A stretch of DNA of 64,000 nucleotides, taken from assembly GCF_013387495.1 (NCBI RefSeq), contig NZ_JABZEE010000034.1, positions 124,001 through 188,000 on the forward strand. Direction: 5' to 3'. Under the pieces are notes generated by a model. That model worked only from the letters and a program-made list of their open reading frames with translations, was not told the DNA's origin and ran no database searches. The DNA comes from Streptomyces sp. PKU-EA00015 (GTDB lineage: Bacteria > Actinomycetota > Actinomycetes > Streptomycetales > Streptomycetaceae). This document shows, piece by piece, positions 1-8,531 of the stretch. How positions within the stretch are numbered: position 1 is the stretch's first letter; every line of letters starts with the position of its first letter. Position numbers and translations under genes: made by a program.

Positions 1-45
1 CTCGGCGGACGCCTCCTTGCCGGGCGATGCCTGTACCGCACTCAT
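1..45 (-). CDS. Start of next ABC-operon gene (partial, probable LivM permease)
   Basis: Only the first 15 codons lie in the window (MSAVQASPGKEASAE); the gene runs off the left edge. Its ATG (45-43) overlaps the stop of the upstream permease gene as ATGA, so it is translationally coupled to it. In branched-chain amino acid (HAAT-family) operons the gene after LivH is usually the second permease LivM or a LivM-LivG fusion. That identity is inferred from position only, since 15 residues carry no diagnostic motif. Confidence 0.4.
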   Translation of the reverse strand, partial: MSAVQASPGKEASAE

Positions 46-938
46 GCGCCGACCACCTTTCGCGCGAACAGGCCCTCCGGGCGGAGCAGCAGGACTACGA
101 GCAGGAACACGAAAAGAATCGTCGCCTTCGGCCCGGGAAGGCCGGCCAGCGCGCTGAGCGCACCCAACTGCTCGACGAAGCCCACCAGCAGGCCGCCGGC
201 CAGCGCCCCGGGCATGCTGCGCATCCCGGCGAGCACCGCGGCCATGAGGCCGGGCAGCAGCGCCGCACCGCCGCCGAAGGTGAGGAACGCCGCGGTGAAG
301 GTGTCGTTGGGACCCGACAGGATCCCCGCCAGCCCACCGAGGGCCGCGGCGATTCCCCACGTCATCATCGACACGCGGCGCACGCTGATGCCCACCAGTT
401 CGGCGGCGGTGGCCTCCTGCTGCGCGGCCTGGATCGCCAGCCCGGACGGCGACCGGAAGAACGCCGCCAGCGCCAGCGCCACCACGATCAGTACCAGCAC
501 CGTGATCACCTTCTGGTAGGTGATGGCGACTCCCAGAACCGTGGCGATCGAGCCCTCGACGATCGGCGGCATCTCCCGGATCGGCTGCTCGTTGGTGAGC
601 CAGAACTGGATGCCGATCGCGGTCGTCGCGACACCGGCGGTACCTACCAGCAGCGTCACCTTCGAGCTGTGTCGCAACGGACGGATCACCACTCGCTCCG
701 TCACCAGCCCCATGACGACGGCCACGGATATGCCGAACAGCAGGCCCAGCGCGTAGTTCCAGTGCCACATTTCCACGGCCACGAAGGCTGCGAACAAGCC
801 GGTGGTGCCGAACTCCGTCTGCGCGAAGTTGAACACACCGGTCGCGCGGTACACCAGCACGATGCCCAGGGCTACCAACGCGTACACACTGCCCCGGAAC
901 AACCCGTTGGCCAGGGCGACGACCAGCTCCTGGCTCAC
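42..938 (-). CDS. livH: Branched-chain amino acid-type ABC transporter permease (LivH family)
   Basis: 298 residues, the usual length of LivH. It is an integral inner-membrane permease: hydrophobic segments alternate through the whole protein, beginning with GLFRGSVYALVALGIVLVYR near the N terminus, with the family's FNFAQ-type motif at about residue 36 and the charged RPLRHSS loop near residue 87. It would form half of the channel for an amino acid, amide or urea-like substrate delivered by the lipoprotein encoded just upstream. The start is GTG at 938, overlapping the stop of the receptor gene as GTGA. The 3' end overlaps the next gene as ATGA, so this is one operon. The substrate cannot be fixed from sequence. 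Confidence 0.9.
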   Translation of the reverse strand: MSQELVVALANGLFRGSVYALVALGIVLVYRATGVFNFAQTEFGTTGLFAAFVAVEMWHWNYALGLLFGISVAVVMGLVTERVVIRPLRHSSKVTLLVGTAGVATTAIGIQFWLTNEQPIREMPPIVEGSIATVLGVAITYQKVITVLVLIVVALALAAFFRSPSGLAIQAAQQEATAAELVGISVRRVSMMTWGIAAALGGLAGILSGPNDTFTAAFLTFGGGAALLPGLMAAVLAGMRSMPGALAGGLLVGFVEQLGALSALAGLPGPKATILFVFLLVVLLLRPEGLFARKVVGA

Positions 939-2389
939 GGCTTGTACCTCCCGGGCCGGGTCTTGTACTGCCGCGAACCGCAGTCGGCTTCCAGCAGGTA
1001 CATCGCGCTGCCACCGAACCTCTTGTTCGGCGTGAACCTGACCGCCGGGAACACCCCGGAGTCGAAGGTCTTGCCGCTGTTGAGCGTCGCCATGAACGTG
1101 CGGTGGCTCAGGTTCTTGCCGGCCGCCTGGAGCATCTGACCGACCAGCTTCTCGAGGCCCCAGGCATTGATTGCGATATCGTCCGGATCAGCTCCGCCGT
1201 TCTTCGCCCTGTACGCTTTCCGGAATCCGGGGTCGATCGAGTCGATCTTGTCCAATTGCGGGTACGACGAGAAGAACCGGGCGCCGTCGATCTGCGGGCA
1301 GCCACCCGTGGCAACCACGTTGAGCCCGCTCGTGTTCCCGGGACCGTAGAATTTCACGCTGCACGTCAGCGCCTTGGACACATTCACCAGGCCGCCAGGG
1401 CTCGCGTTCCACACGACCGCCTTCGCACCGCTGTTGCAAATCTTCGCCGCAATCGACGTCGCTTCGGCCTGGATCTTCTTCGGAGCGCGGTCGTTCAGCA
1501 CCAGTTTGGTTCCGAACGCCTGCTTCAGTGAATTGCCCTGTATCTTCGCGTAGTTGTCCAGATTATCGTTCTCCGCGACGATCAGCCCGACTTTCTGCCC
1601 GGAGAAGGCCGCCCTCATCTCACGTGTGATCACCGGCGCCTGCTGCTCATAGGTGAGATAGGCCGCGAAGTAGGTCCGCAGCGCGTTCAGCGATCCGAGA
1701 CGCGGATTGGACTCATGCACACCTCCCGAGATGTAGGGCCACTGCCGGGAGTTCGCGTAGCGCGCGCAGGCGTCGATCTGGTCGGCACCGGCGGAACCGA
1801 TGACCAGGAAGTACTTCTGTTCGATGAAGCTCTTGCACTTCGATACCGCAGTCGACGGGTCGAAGTTGTCGTTCTCGAGCTTGACCTGGAGCTTCCGCCC
1901 GTTGATCCCCCCCTTCTTGTTGATGTAGTCGGCGTACACGCCCACCGCGCGCTCGATCGAGTTCTGGGGGATCGCCGCCGCGCCCGTCACCGGTGCGTGC
2001 ACGCCGATCTTGATCGGCTCGCCCGGCTTCAGCGATGTGGGATCGCCGATACCCGGCGGCACCGGCCCGCTGGTGCCGCCACCGCTGCCGACCCTGCCAC
2101 CGGTACCGCCAGTGCCCGTCCCGGTCCCGTTCCCGGCCCCGGTGCCGGCGGCGTCTGTACCGGCGCCCGCACTCACATCCTGCGCGCCGGTGTCCAGGGC
2201 GCCTGGATCAACCGGCTGACCGTCCGTACCAACCCCTCCGAGCCCACCTGCAGCGGTGCCCTGTCCACTCGGTCCACCCGGCCCGGCGTAAAGCCCGCTC
2301 ACGCCCGGCTTCTGCCCGCAGCCCGAGACCACCGCAAACGCCAGCGCCACCGCTGCGACACCGATCTGCCTCGACCGTCGCCGGATCAC
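935..2389 (-). CDS. ABC transporter substrate-binding lipoprotein (Leu/Ile/Val-binding type)
   Basis: 484 residues. The N terminus has a signal peptide ending in a lipobox (VVSGC, Cys about residue 24), so it is a membrane-anchored extracellular receptor. A long low-complexity Gly/Thr/Ala linker (residues about 30-115) lifts the binding domain off the membrane. From about residue 125 (PIKIGVHAPVTG) the protein follows the type I periplasmic-binding fold of the branched-chain amino acid receptors, with GGINGRKLQVKLENDNFDPS as a typical segment. The GTG start at 2389 has a strong AAGGAGG site and overlaps the upstream stop as GTGA. Third codon positions look less G/C-saturated than in genes to the right, which may hint at separate ancestry. 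Ligand unknown. Confidence 0.88.
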   Translation of the reverse strand: MIRRRSRQIGVAAVALAFAVVSGCGQKPGVSGLYAGPGGPSGQGTAAGGLGGVGTDGQPVDPGALDTGAQDVSAGAGTDAAGTGAGNGTGTGTGGTGGRVGSGGGTSGPVPPGIGDPTSLKPGEPIKIGVHAPVTGAAAIPQNSIERAVGVYADYINKKGGINGRKLQVKLENDNFDPSTAVSKCKSFIEQKYFLVIGSAGADQIDACARYANSRQWPYISGGVHESNPRLGSLNALRTYFAAYLTYEQQAPVITREMRAAFSGQKVGLIVAENDNLDNYAKIQGNSLKQAFGTKLVLNDRAPKKIQAEATSIAAKICNSGAKAVVWNASPGGLVNVSKALTCSVKFYGPGNTSGLNVVATGGCPQIDGARFFSSYPQLDKIDSIDPGFRKAYRAKNGGADPDDIAINAWGLEKLVGQMLQAAGKNLSHRTFMATLNSGKTFDSGVFPAVRFTPNKRFGGSAMYLLEADCGSRQYKTRPGRYKP

Positions 2390-3474
2390 TTCGCCTCCTT
2401 GAAAAGCGTCTTGACCACCCGGAGTTGGTCGAGCGTGCGGCCCACACCATGGCGCGCACCGGACAGCACCGGCTCACCGTTCGGGCCGAGCGCGAACATC
2501 ACCGCATAGGCGAGCCCGAGCCCGACCGGGATCAGGAAGAGAACTCCGCCGGGGATGTCCTCCAGCATTGAGCCCACATGCGTCACCGGGGTGGCCGCAG
2601 CCGGCAACTGCTGCCCGCTATTACGGGCCACGTCCCGGGCTTCCGTGGCGGCCGGCGCCGTGGCGTCATCCGGCATGGTTCCTGCATCCGCCGGCACTTC
2701 CCCGGAGACGTCCGTACCGGCACCTGTGTCGACCGCACCCGAATCACCCGTCGTCCCGCTGTCCGCCGGTATGTCAGCCGGCGGTTGGGGTGTCGCTCCC
2801 CCGGTCGCCACCAGCTTCATGCCGATGCCCTCGTCCGACGGCCCGTCCCAGGTCACCTGGAAACTCATCGGCGCCTCGACCTGCTCCACGAGGACGATCG
2901 AGGTGGGTAGCTGACTGTCCTGCGCCAGCCAGAGCCGCGCGATCGGCGTGAGGTCGAAGTGCCAGATCCCGTCCTTGCCGCGTTTGCCGGCAGCAGCGGC
3001 GCTTTCACAGTCGTAAGCCGGCCGCGACGACCACTTTCCACCCTCGGCCTTGGTCCAGAACGCATCCGTGACAGGGCACGCCACGACCTTGACGCCCTCG
3101 CCGTCGGAGTTCACGTTCGAGTCGGGGGCGGACGATTCCCTCAGCATCACATCGAACGAGGTCACATCCGCGCCAGGGCCGTACTCCAGGGCGAACTCGA
3201 CGGCCGCGACCATCTCCTCCGCACCATTGACCGCCGCCACGGTCATCGCACCGGCAGGCACATTCGGCGGCGTCGGCTCAGGCCGAGCGACGAGGCCCGA
3301 TTTATCGACCTCGTTCTCGTCGTTGCTCTTCCACCACCAACCCGCCTGATAAACTTTTCCTCCGATGGATGGGCCCGGCTCAACGGCGGGTGCCGCGCTG
3401 ACCGGTGCGGCCGCACTCAGGATCACGGCGCACGACGCGGCGAACCCGGCGCCGAGACTGCTGGGAGTAGACAT
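2386..3474 (-). CDS. Exported protein with C-terminal membrane anchor, unknown function
   Basis: 362 residues, first gene of the ABC operon. It has a Sec signal peptide (residues about 1-28, ending PVSAAPA), an extracellular domain of about 200 residues rich in Trp (WWWKS near residue 47, WHFDLTPIARLWL near residue 172), an Ala/Thr/Asp-rich linker (about 225-285) and a hydrophobic segment near residues 308-330 (GGVLFLIPVGLGLAYAVMFA) followed by a basic tail. This suggests a surface protein anchored from its C terminus, perhaps a co-receptor for the transporter. The extracellular part vaguely resembles beta-sandwich surface modules, but I do not recognise a family. The start ATG has AAGGAG 4 nt upstream. 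Translational coupling to the receptor gene supports a shared role. Confidence 0.75.
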   Translation of the reverse strand: MSTPSSLGAGFAASCAVILSAAAPVSAAPAVEPGPSIGGKVYQAGWWWKSNDENEVDKSGLVARPEPTPPNVPAGAMTVAAVNGAEEMVAAVEFALEYGPGADVTSFDVMLRESSAPDSNVNSDGEGVKVVACPVTDAFWTKAEGGKWSSRPAYDCESAAAAGKRGKDGIWHFDLTPIARLWLAQDSQLPTSIVLVEQVEAPMSFQVTWDGPSDEGIGMKLVATGGATPQPPADIPADSGTTGDSGAVDTGAGTDVSGEVPADAGTMPDDATAPAATEARDVARNSGQQLPAAATPVTHVGSMLEDIPGGVLFLIPVGLGLAYAVMFALGPNGEPVLSGARHGVGRTLDQLRVVKTLFKEAK

Positions 3475-3488
3475 CTGTCTCCTTGGCT

Positions 3489-3510
3489 AGTCCAACTATC
3501 CTGTTGGACT
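3489..3510. promoter_or_regulatory. Perfect palindrome upstream of the ABC operon (operator or leader hairpin)
   Basis: AGTCCAAC (3489-3496), six bases, then GTTGGACT (3503-3510): 8-bp perfect arms. It lies 5 nt upstream of the Shine-Dalgarno sequence of the first gene (start 3474). That position fits a repressor operator over the transcription start, or an RNA hairpin next to the ribosome site. No regulator gene is adjacent in the window. Confidence 0.55.
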
Positions 3511-4117
3511 GAATTACTTGGGGCCGGCAAGAGCCCGATTTCCCACGACTCGCGAGAGCACGCCGCGCCCGCGGGCATCGAGGAACACCGGGTCGCGGAG
3601 GCGACCCAGAAGTCTGGCCTCACTGACGACATCCAGCGCGCACCCGCATCGAGGTCGCACCGAGCCAGTCGGCGTGTTGCGGGCGACGTGCACCCGGAAT
3701 TGACATACGCATCTGGTCGACACGGCCGTCGAGCATGAGTGGGCGCGCTGCGCACGGCGCCCACCATGGCGTCAGTTACACGCCTGCGACATCTTTTGCG
3801 CGCAGGGCGGCGGGTACGGGCAGTGGCCGTCGATCGTTCCGTGGTGGTAGAAGGCGTCGCCGCACTGCAGTGGCCAGCGGTGCCGGCGTCCACGGCGACG
3901 CGGGCGCGTCGGTACGACGGCGGCCAGTGGTTCGCCGGGTCGGGTGCCGAGGCGATCGCCGTACGGACCAGAGCCGACCGCTCGACGGCAGAGGTGAGGG
4001 CGGCGGCTGTGGCCACCATGCGTCGCCGTCTCCTTGCGTCGTCGGCCGCGGACGTGGTGGGGAGGGGGGTGAGCGGGTGCTACGGCAGGCGCCGTGTCCA
4101 TGGGTGCACACTCCGGT

Positions 4118-4159
4118 GGGTGGGGGGAGGGCAGGGGGGATATGGGGGAGCCGGGGGGG
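4118..4159 (+). repeat. Cluster of six G-runs (potential G-quadruplex)
   Basis: Six runs of three to seven guanines with 1-4 nt spacers on the plus strand: GGG at 4118, then runs starting at 4122, 4129, 4134, 4144 and 4153. This meets the simple four-run quadruplex rule more than once. It sits in the non-coding stretch beside the transposase remnant. No function is evident from sequence. Confidence 0.55.
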
Positions 4160-4271
4160 CGGCATCGCGACTGCGGGGAACGTACTGACCGGACGGTATG
4201 TACGTCAACGGGTTGCGCAGCAGTTCTTTCGCGTATGCGGTACAGGTGGTTCCGGTCAGGACAGCACTGTG

Positions 4272-4297
4272 GGCCCGGCGTCATGGGACGCCGGGCC
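4272..4297. terminator. Strong hairpin, terminator-like
   Basis: GGCCCGGCGTC (4272-4282), a 4-nt loop, then GACGCCGGGCC (4287-4297): an 11-bp perfect GC stem. It lacks a T-tract on either side, which is common in high-GC actinomycetes. It lies downstream of the minus-strand transposase remnant, for which it may be a leftover terminator. Confidence 0.45.
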
Positions 4298-4539
4298 GGA
4301 CCCGGAGACGACCGCAGGAGGGCACCGCAGGACATAGTCGGTTGCGCCCGCCCGGCGGACGAACTCCTCCTTCACCGGCGATCCGGGCGGCCTGCAGCGT
4401 GGCCGGCCCCACGCCGAACACCGCGAGGGACTCGGCTTCGCGGACGCGCGCGGAGTGCTGGACGGCACCGTCTGCGGTGAGCACCGCGCAGCCGAACAGC
4501 GCCGCGTCGGTGAACCTGGCCCCGGAGGCGCCGGCAGCA

Positions 4540-4918
4540 CACAGGCCGGCTCTCGTGCTCCTGGGGGGATGTCTCCGATCGCGCTGTGGAGGCGCTGTTG
4601 TTGAACCAGTCGACCCACCGCGGTGCCGAGTTCGACGTCGCGAGGCCGTGCCAGGGCCTGCGGAGCTTGATCAGCTCTGCTTTGCAGAGGCCGATCTGGG
4701 ACTCCAAGAGCGCGTTGTCCAAGGCGTCACCGACAGTGCCGATCGAGGCGTCGATGCCGGCCTCGAGGAGGTGTGCGGTGAATGCGAGACGTGTATTGAC
4801 TCCCCGAGTCCGAATGATGAGCCAGCCCGGGGGCCCTCCCCACACCACCCCAACCGATGGGCCACACCATGAACGGCGTCCGTTGGGTTGTGATGCATCG
4901 TGATGCCCTGTATGGCAA
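4540..4918 (-). pseudogene. Decayed IS3-family transposase C-terminal fragment
   Basis: Pieces of an IS3-type OrfB (DDE integrase core) can be read in order only by switching frame. GLAHHSDSGSQYTS (about 4820-4780, normally HHSDRGxQYTS, carrying the second catalytic Asp) is followed in another frame by AHLLEAGIDASIGTVGDALD and NALLESQIGLCKAELI (about 4780-4680, with the catalytic Glu region). Then comes a one-frame detour (DVELGTAV), VDWFN, and after a further shift QQRLHSAIGDIPPG (about 4605-4565), the usual IS3 tail. At least three frameshifts and loss of the N-terminal half show it is dead. I could not find terminal inverted repeats. Confidence 0.8.
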
Positions 4919-4979
4919 AGGAGTTGGGCAGCGCCGGACACCGGACGGAGGGACCTCCGCCCGGTGCCTGCGCTGTGCC

Positions 4980-7900
4980 CTAGGCGCAGTGGAATTTGGC
5001 TGCGGCCCAGTCGCCGTGGTCCCCGGTCTTGGACCCGTTGGTGTCCGTGACCTTGAGCCGTACGTGCCGGGCGCCGGCGAGCGGCACGTCGACGGGCACT
5101 GTGGCCGACGCCCCGGTCACCTTCGGGGACGTCCACAGCACCTTGCCGTCCGCCTCGACGGAGAAGGCCACTTCGCCGTAGCCGTTGATCTCGTCGTCGA
5201 TGCCGACGTCCGCCGTGAAGGCCGTGCACCGGCCTCCCGTGTAGACCTCGATGTCGGAGTCGGCGTGCACGCCGATGCCCTTCGCGTAGGTCCTGCTCGC
5301 CAGGGTCAGGGTGTTCCCGTCGGTCGCGCCGGACTCGCCGTTCGACCGGTCGCGCTCGGCGGGACCGTACCCGTTGACGGACCGCAGCCACACGAGGTCG
5401 CTCGCCCAGGCGTCCGCCGTGGGCGGCGGGGGCATCACGGCGGTGGCGAACCGTCCGGTGGACGTGCGGGACTCGCCGTCCGACCGGTACCGCACCAGCG
5501 CTTCGAGCGTCGCCTCACCGGCCTTGGCCCCCTGGGCGGGAGTGACGGTGACCTCCACCTTCTTCGTCGTGCCCGCGGGAATGCGGCCCACCGTGCCCGC
5601 GGGCGCGGCCTGCCAGCCCTCCGGCGTCCGCAGAGCGAGGTCCGCGTCCGTCACGTCCGCGGTGCCCGCGGTGATGTCGACGGCCACGGAAGTGGCGGTA
5701 CCGGCTCCGAGTTCCTGCCCCGCGGGGGCGGAGACGGTCGCCGCCGCGGCCGGGTTCCTGCCGCCGACGGCGCTGGTGTCCTCCAGCGTCATCGTGAACG
5801 GCCGGTCGGTGGTCAGCGGACGGGTCTTGACCTTCACGACGCCGCCGCGGTCGTCCCGGTCGTACCACCAGCCCTCGGAAGCCGCCTCGAACGCGGCCTC
5901 GGAGCCGAGGCTCGGCAGCTTCCCCCGGAGCGTGACCGCGCTCGGGCGGGAGCCGGTGTGCACGGTGAACTCGTACGGCCGCTCGGTCTGCTTGCCGGTG
6001 AACTCGCCCCGGCTCGCGCCGATCCGCACGGTGACGTCTCCCGCGCCGCGGGCCGGCGCCTCGACGTCGGCGCGCTGCGTGGCGTACGCGCCCTCGCGGT
6101 GCTGCCGGGTGACGCCGTCGTCCTCGTACAGCGTGAAGGAGGAGCGGCCCTGCGGGTAGACGTCCCAGGCCAGCGAGGATCCGGCCGTGCGGTCCCGGTA
6201 CGAGCGGATGCCGGGCCACATGGGCACGGCGGCGCCCGCCTTCACGAACAGCGGCAGGGTGTCCAGCGGGGCGCTGTAGTCGTCGACCGTCGCCGGGCCC
6301 CGGTAGGTGCGCCCGGTCCAGTAGTCGATCCAGGTGCCCTTCGGCAGGTAGATGCCGTCGCGCTCGGTGGCGTCCTTGTACACGGGGGCGACGAGGAAGT
6401 GCTCGCCCGAGAGGAACTCGTACTTCGCCGCGTCGGTCGCCGCCCTCGGGTCGTCCGGGTACTCCAGGACCAGCGGACGGACCATGCCCACCCCGGTCTT
6501 GGTCGCCTCGTGGGCGTAGGAGTACTGGTAGGGCAGCAGCGACTCCTTCAGCTTCAGGTAGTCGCGGTTGACGGAGGTGTACGGCTCGCCGTACCGGAAC
6601 GGCTGCTTGTCGCTCGCGGCCCATCCGTCCATCGTCATCGTGGTGCCGAGGAACATCTTCCACTGGAGGTCGCGGGTGTACGTCTTGGCGCTGCCGCCGA
6701 AGATCCCGTCGACGTCCCCCGTGGTGTAGGCGAGGCCGGACATGGTGGCGCCCGCGTAGGTGGGGATCTGCCAGCGGATGTACTCCCAACTGCCGGACTG
6801 GTCGCCGGACCACTGCACCCCGCAGCGCTGCGCGCCCGACCAGCTCTCCGGCGCCCAGGTGAAGCCGCGGGCGTCGCTGTTGTCCTCGATGCCCTGGTAC
6901 GCGTCCTTGCAGCCGTCGAGCGCGAACTTGTAGCCGCCGCCGACCCAGGCCACATCCAGCTTGGCGACCCGCTGCCCCGCCTTCACCTGGTCGGCGATCT
7001 TCTCGATGCCGTCCTCGGTCCACAGCCCGAGCTGCATGCCGCGGTCCTGGAGCCCCTTGGCCGTCTCGGCGAGGTTCTCGTAACCGCAGCCGTAGCCGTC
7101 GTTGACGAGCATCCAGCCGTTCGGCATGTCGTGCTCGAGGTACCCGTCGGCGACCTTCAGGGCGTCGAGCGTGTGCCGTTCGCCGCGGTTGGCGTTGTGC
7201 AGGTAGCAGTCCGCGTCGCCGATCTCCATACCGTAGACCGGCGGCAGGAACGGCTTGCCGGTGAGTTCGGTGTACTGGCCGATGACGTCCTTGGCGTCAC
7301 CGGTGAAGTAGTAGGCGTCGAAGCGCTTCTCGCGGGCGGCGGCCGTCACCGGCTCGCCGAAGGTGTAGGTGTTGGGCGCGTACGTGTTGCGGAAGACGCC
7401 GTAGCCGCCCGAGGAGAGATAGAACGGGACGGAGTTGGGGTGTCCCCCGTCGTTCCAGTTGTAGTCGACGCTGACCTCCACCTTCTTGTCCCGGTGCGAG
7501 GTGTTGCCGCGGCCGTTCTGCATGCCGGCGCCGTAGAACTGCTCGTCGGCGCCGCGCGCGAGGCTCTGGGTGGTGCTGTCGGCGTTCCAGGTCAGTCCGG
7601 TGGTCTCGGACCAGACCCGGCTGCCGTCCGCGCGATGGAGGGCGAAGCGCAGCGGCGACTTGTAGGCGCGCAGCGTGATCCTCGGCGTGCTCAGCTCGTA
7701 GCGGTCGGGCCGCTCCTTCCAGTGCGTCGCGGGCGCCGGGCCCTGCGGCAGGACGATGTCGTCGCCCGTCGGATCGGTGAACCTGCCGTCCGGCGCGAGT
7801 TCGATGCGGAACGTCTCGTCGGAGACGAAGGTGACCCTCGCCGCGGCGCTTCCGGCGCCGATCCGGTAGACGGCTCCCGAGGCTTCGAAGTCCGTGATGT

Positions 7901-8024
7901 CGCCGACCGTCGTGCCGGGCGGTTCCGCGGGGGCGGCCGCCGCACCGCCCGGCCCCGCGAAGACCGAGAAAAGACCGAGCACAGCGACGACCGCTGCCAC
8001 TCGTATGCGCGCTAGTGATTGCAT
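4980..8024 (-). CDS. Secreted GH31 glycosidase with NPCBM domain (putative alpha-N-acetylgalactosaminidase)
   Basis: 1014 residues. A Sec signal peptide (about 1-34, ending AAAAPA) is followed by the GH31 N-terminal beta domain, the (beta/alpha)8 barrel (about 240-580), C-terminal beta domains, a NEW3-like domain (about 755-860) and an NPCBM carbohydrate-binding domain (about 870-1014, starting ASDLVWLRSVNGYGPAERD). The barrel carries KLDVAWVGGGYKF, whose Asp fits the GH31 nucleophile, and QWSGDQSGSWEYIRWQI, whose Asp fits the acid/base. This motif style differs from classic alpha-glucosidases and, as I recall, matches the GH31 branch that removes alpha-GalNAc. With a GH109 enzyme and a GalNAc-type catabolic operon next door, alpha-GalNAc release from glycans outside the cell is the best inference; alpha-galactosidase is the alternative. 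No strong SD precedes the ATG. Confidence 0.85.
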   Translation of the reverse strand: MQSLARIRVAAVVAVLGLFSVFAGPGGAAAAPAEPPGTTVGDITDFEASGAVYRIGAGSAAARVTFVSDETFRIELAPDGRFTDPTGDDIVLPQGPAPATHWKERPDRYELSTPRITLRAYKSPLRFALHRADGSRVWSETTGLTWNADSTTQSLARGADEQFYGAGMQNGRGNTSHRDKKVEVSVDYNWNDGGHPNSVPFYLSSGGYGVFRNTYAPNTYTFGEPVTAAAREKRFDAYYFTGDAKDVIGQYTELTGKPFLPPVYGMEIGDADCYLHNANRGERHTLDALKVADGYLEHDMPNGWMLVNDGYGCGYENLAETAKGLQDRGMQLGLWTEDGIEKIADQVKAGQRVAKLDVAWVGGGYKFALDGCKDAYQGIEDNSDARGFTWAPESWSGAQRCGVQWSGDQSGSWEYIRWQIPTYAGATMSGLAYTTGDVDGIFGGSAKTYTRDLQWKMFLGTTMTMDGWAASDKQPFRYGEPYTSVNRDYLKLKESLLPYQYSYAHEATKTGVGMVRPLVLEYPDDPRAATDAAKYEFLSGEHFLVAPVYKDATERDGIYLPKGTWIDYWTGRTYRGPATVDDYSAPLDTLPLFVKAGAAVPMWPGIRSYRDRTAGSSLAWDVYPQGRSSFTLYEDDGVTRQHREGAYATQRADVEAPARGAGDVTVRIGASRGEFTGKQTERPYEFTVHTGSRPSAVTLRGKLPSLGSEAAFEAASEGWWYDRDDRGGVVKVKTRPLTTDRPFTMTLEDTSAVGGRNPAAAATVSAPAGQELGAGTATSVAVDITAGTADVTDADLALRTPEGWQAAPAGTVGRIPAGTTKKVEVTVTPAQGAKAGEATLEALVRYRSDGESRTSTGRFATAVMPPPPTADAWASDLVWLRSVNGYGPAERDRSNGESGATDGNTLTLASRTYAKGIGVHADSDIEVYTGGRCTAFTADVGIDDEINGYGEVAFSVEADGKVLWTSPKVTGASATVPVDVPLAGARHVRLKVTDTNGSKTGDHGDWAAAKFHCA

Positions 8025-8082
8025 GAGGCGTGTTTAGCGCAACTACGAGCACATGGCTAGAGTGCGGCCGCCGCGGCCCCGA

Positions 8083-8529
8083 TCAGCCGGGCAGCTTCCA
8101 TTGCTGCTCGGCTCCGGCGGTGCAGGCCCGGATCAGGAGCTTCGCGCCGTCGGCACTGCCGCCCTCGGCGTGCAGACACCGGCCCGACTTCACGTTCCGC
8201 AGCGTGCGGTCCGGGAGAGGGGTCCACGCCTGCGCCGGTGTGCCGTTGCACTGGTACAGCTGGACGACCGTGCCGTCCGCGACCGCGCCGCCCCGCACGT
8301 CCATGCACTTGCCGTACGCGCGCAGGGTGCCGTCGCCCGGCACTGTCCACGCCTGGGCGGGCGTGCCGTTGCACGGGTGCAGCTGGAGTGCCGTGCCGTC
8401 GGCGGAGCTGCCGCCGGTGACGTCGACGCACCGGCCGCCGGAGCCGGTCACCGGCCCCGTGGCCGCGGGCGCGGGCAGCGCGCCCTGGACCTCGGCCGCC
8501 TTGGCCACGGGATCTCCCGAGGGCTCCAC
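8083..8529 (-). pseudogene. Ricin B-type lectin (CBM13) domain, truncated remnant of a larger enzyme
   Basis: About 148 residues forming one beta-trefoil: three repeats with the diagnostic Q-x-W motifs (PAQAWTV, PAQAWTP, EQQWKL) and GRCVDVTGG / GKCMDVRGG / GRCLHAEGG strands. Such domains normally sit at the C terminus of secreted glycosidases. Here there is no signal peptide and no catalytic domain, and the reading frame runs backwards into a ROK gene remnant of opposite orientation. The lectin appears to have lost its enzyme in a deletion or rearrangement near 8530. A short expressed intracellular lectin is possible but unlikely. Confidence 0.7.
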
Positions 8530-8531
8530 CG

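Larger units (their letters stand above)
3511..4539. other. Gene-poor region with inverted repeats
   Basis: No convincing gene. Several open frames exist on both strands, but they are Arg/Pro-rich, lack family resemblance and lack good ribosome sites. Recognisable items are an inverted repeat GTGGGCGC/GCGCCCAC (3739-3746 and 3757-3764, 10-nt loop), the G-run cluster at 4118-4159 and the hairpin at 4272-4297. The stretch separates the amino acid transporter from the transposase remnant and looks like degraded or acquired DNA. Confidence 0.5.

Noticed and set aside
3735..4337. Plus-strand frames in the gene-poor region as real genes
   Set aside because: Gly/Arg-rich, overlapping on both strands, no motif and no ribosome site.
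4857..8015. Very long plus-strand open frame over the GH31 gene
   Set aside because: Val/Gly/Arg-rich antisense shadow of a high-GC gene; the minus strand gives a coherent GH31-NPCBM protein.
8041..8060. Third copy of the GalNAc-locus promoter 17-mer before the GH31 gene
   Set aside because: Only a 7-base core (TAGTTGC on the minus strand) matches, with no TTGACA.
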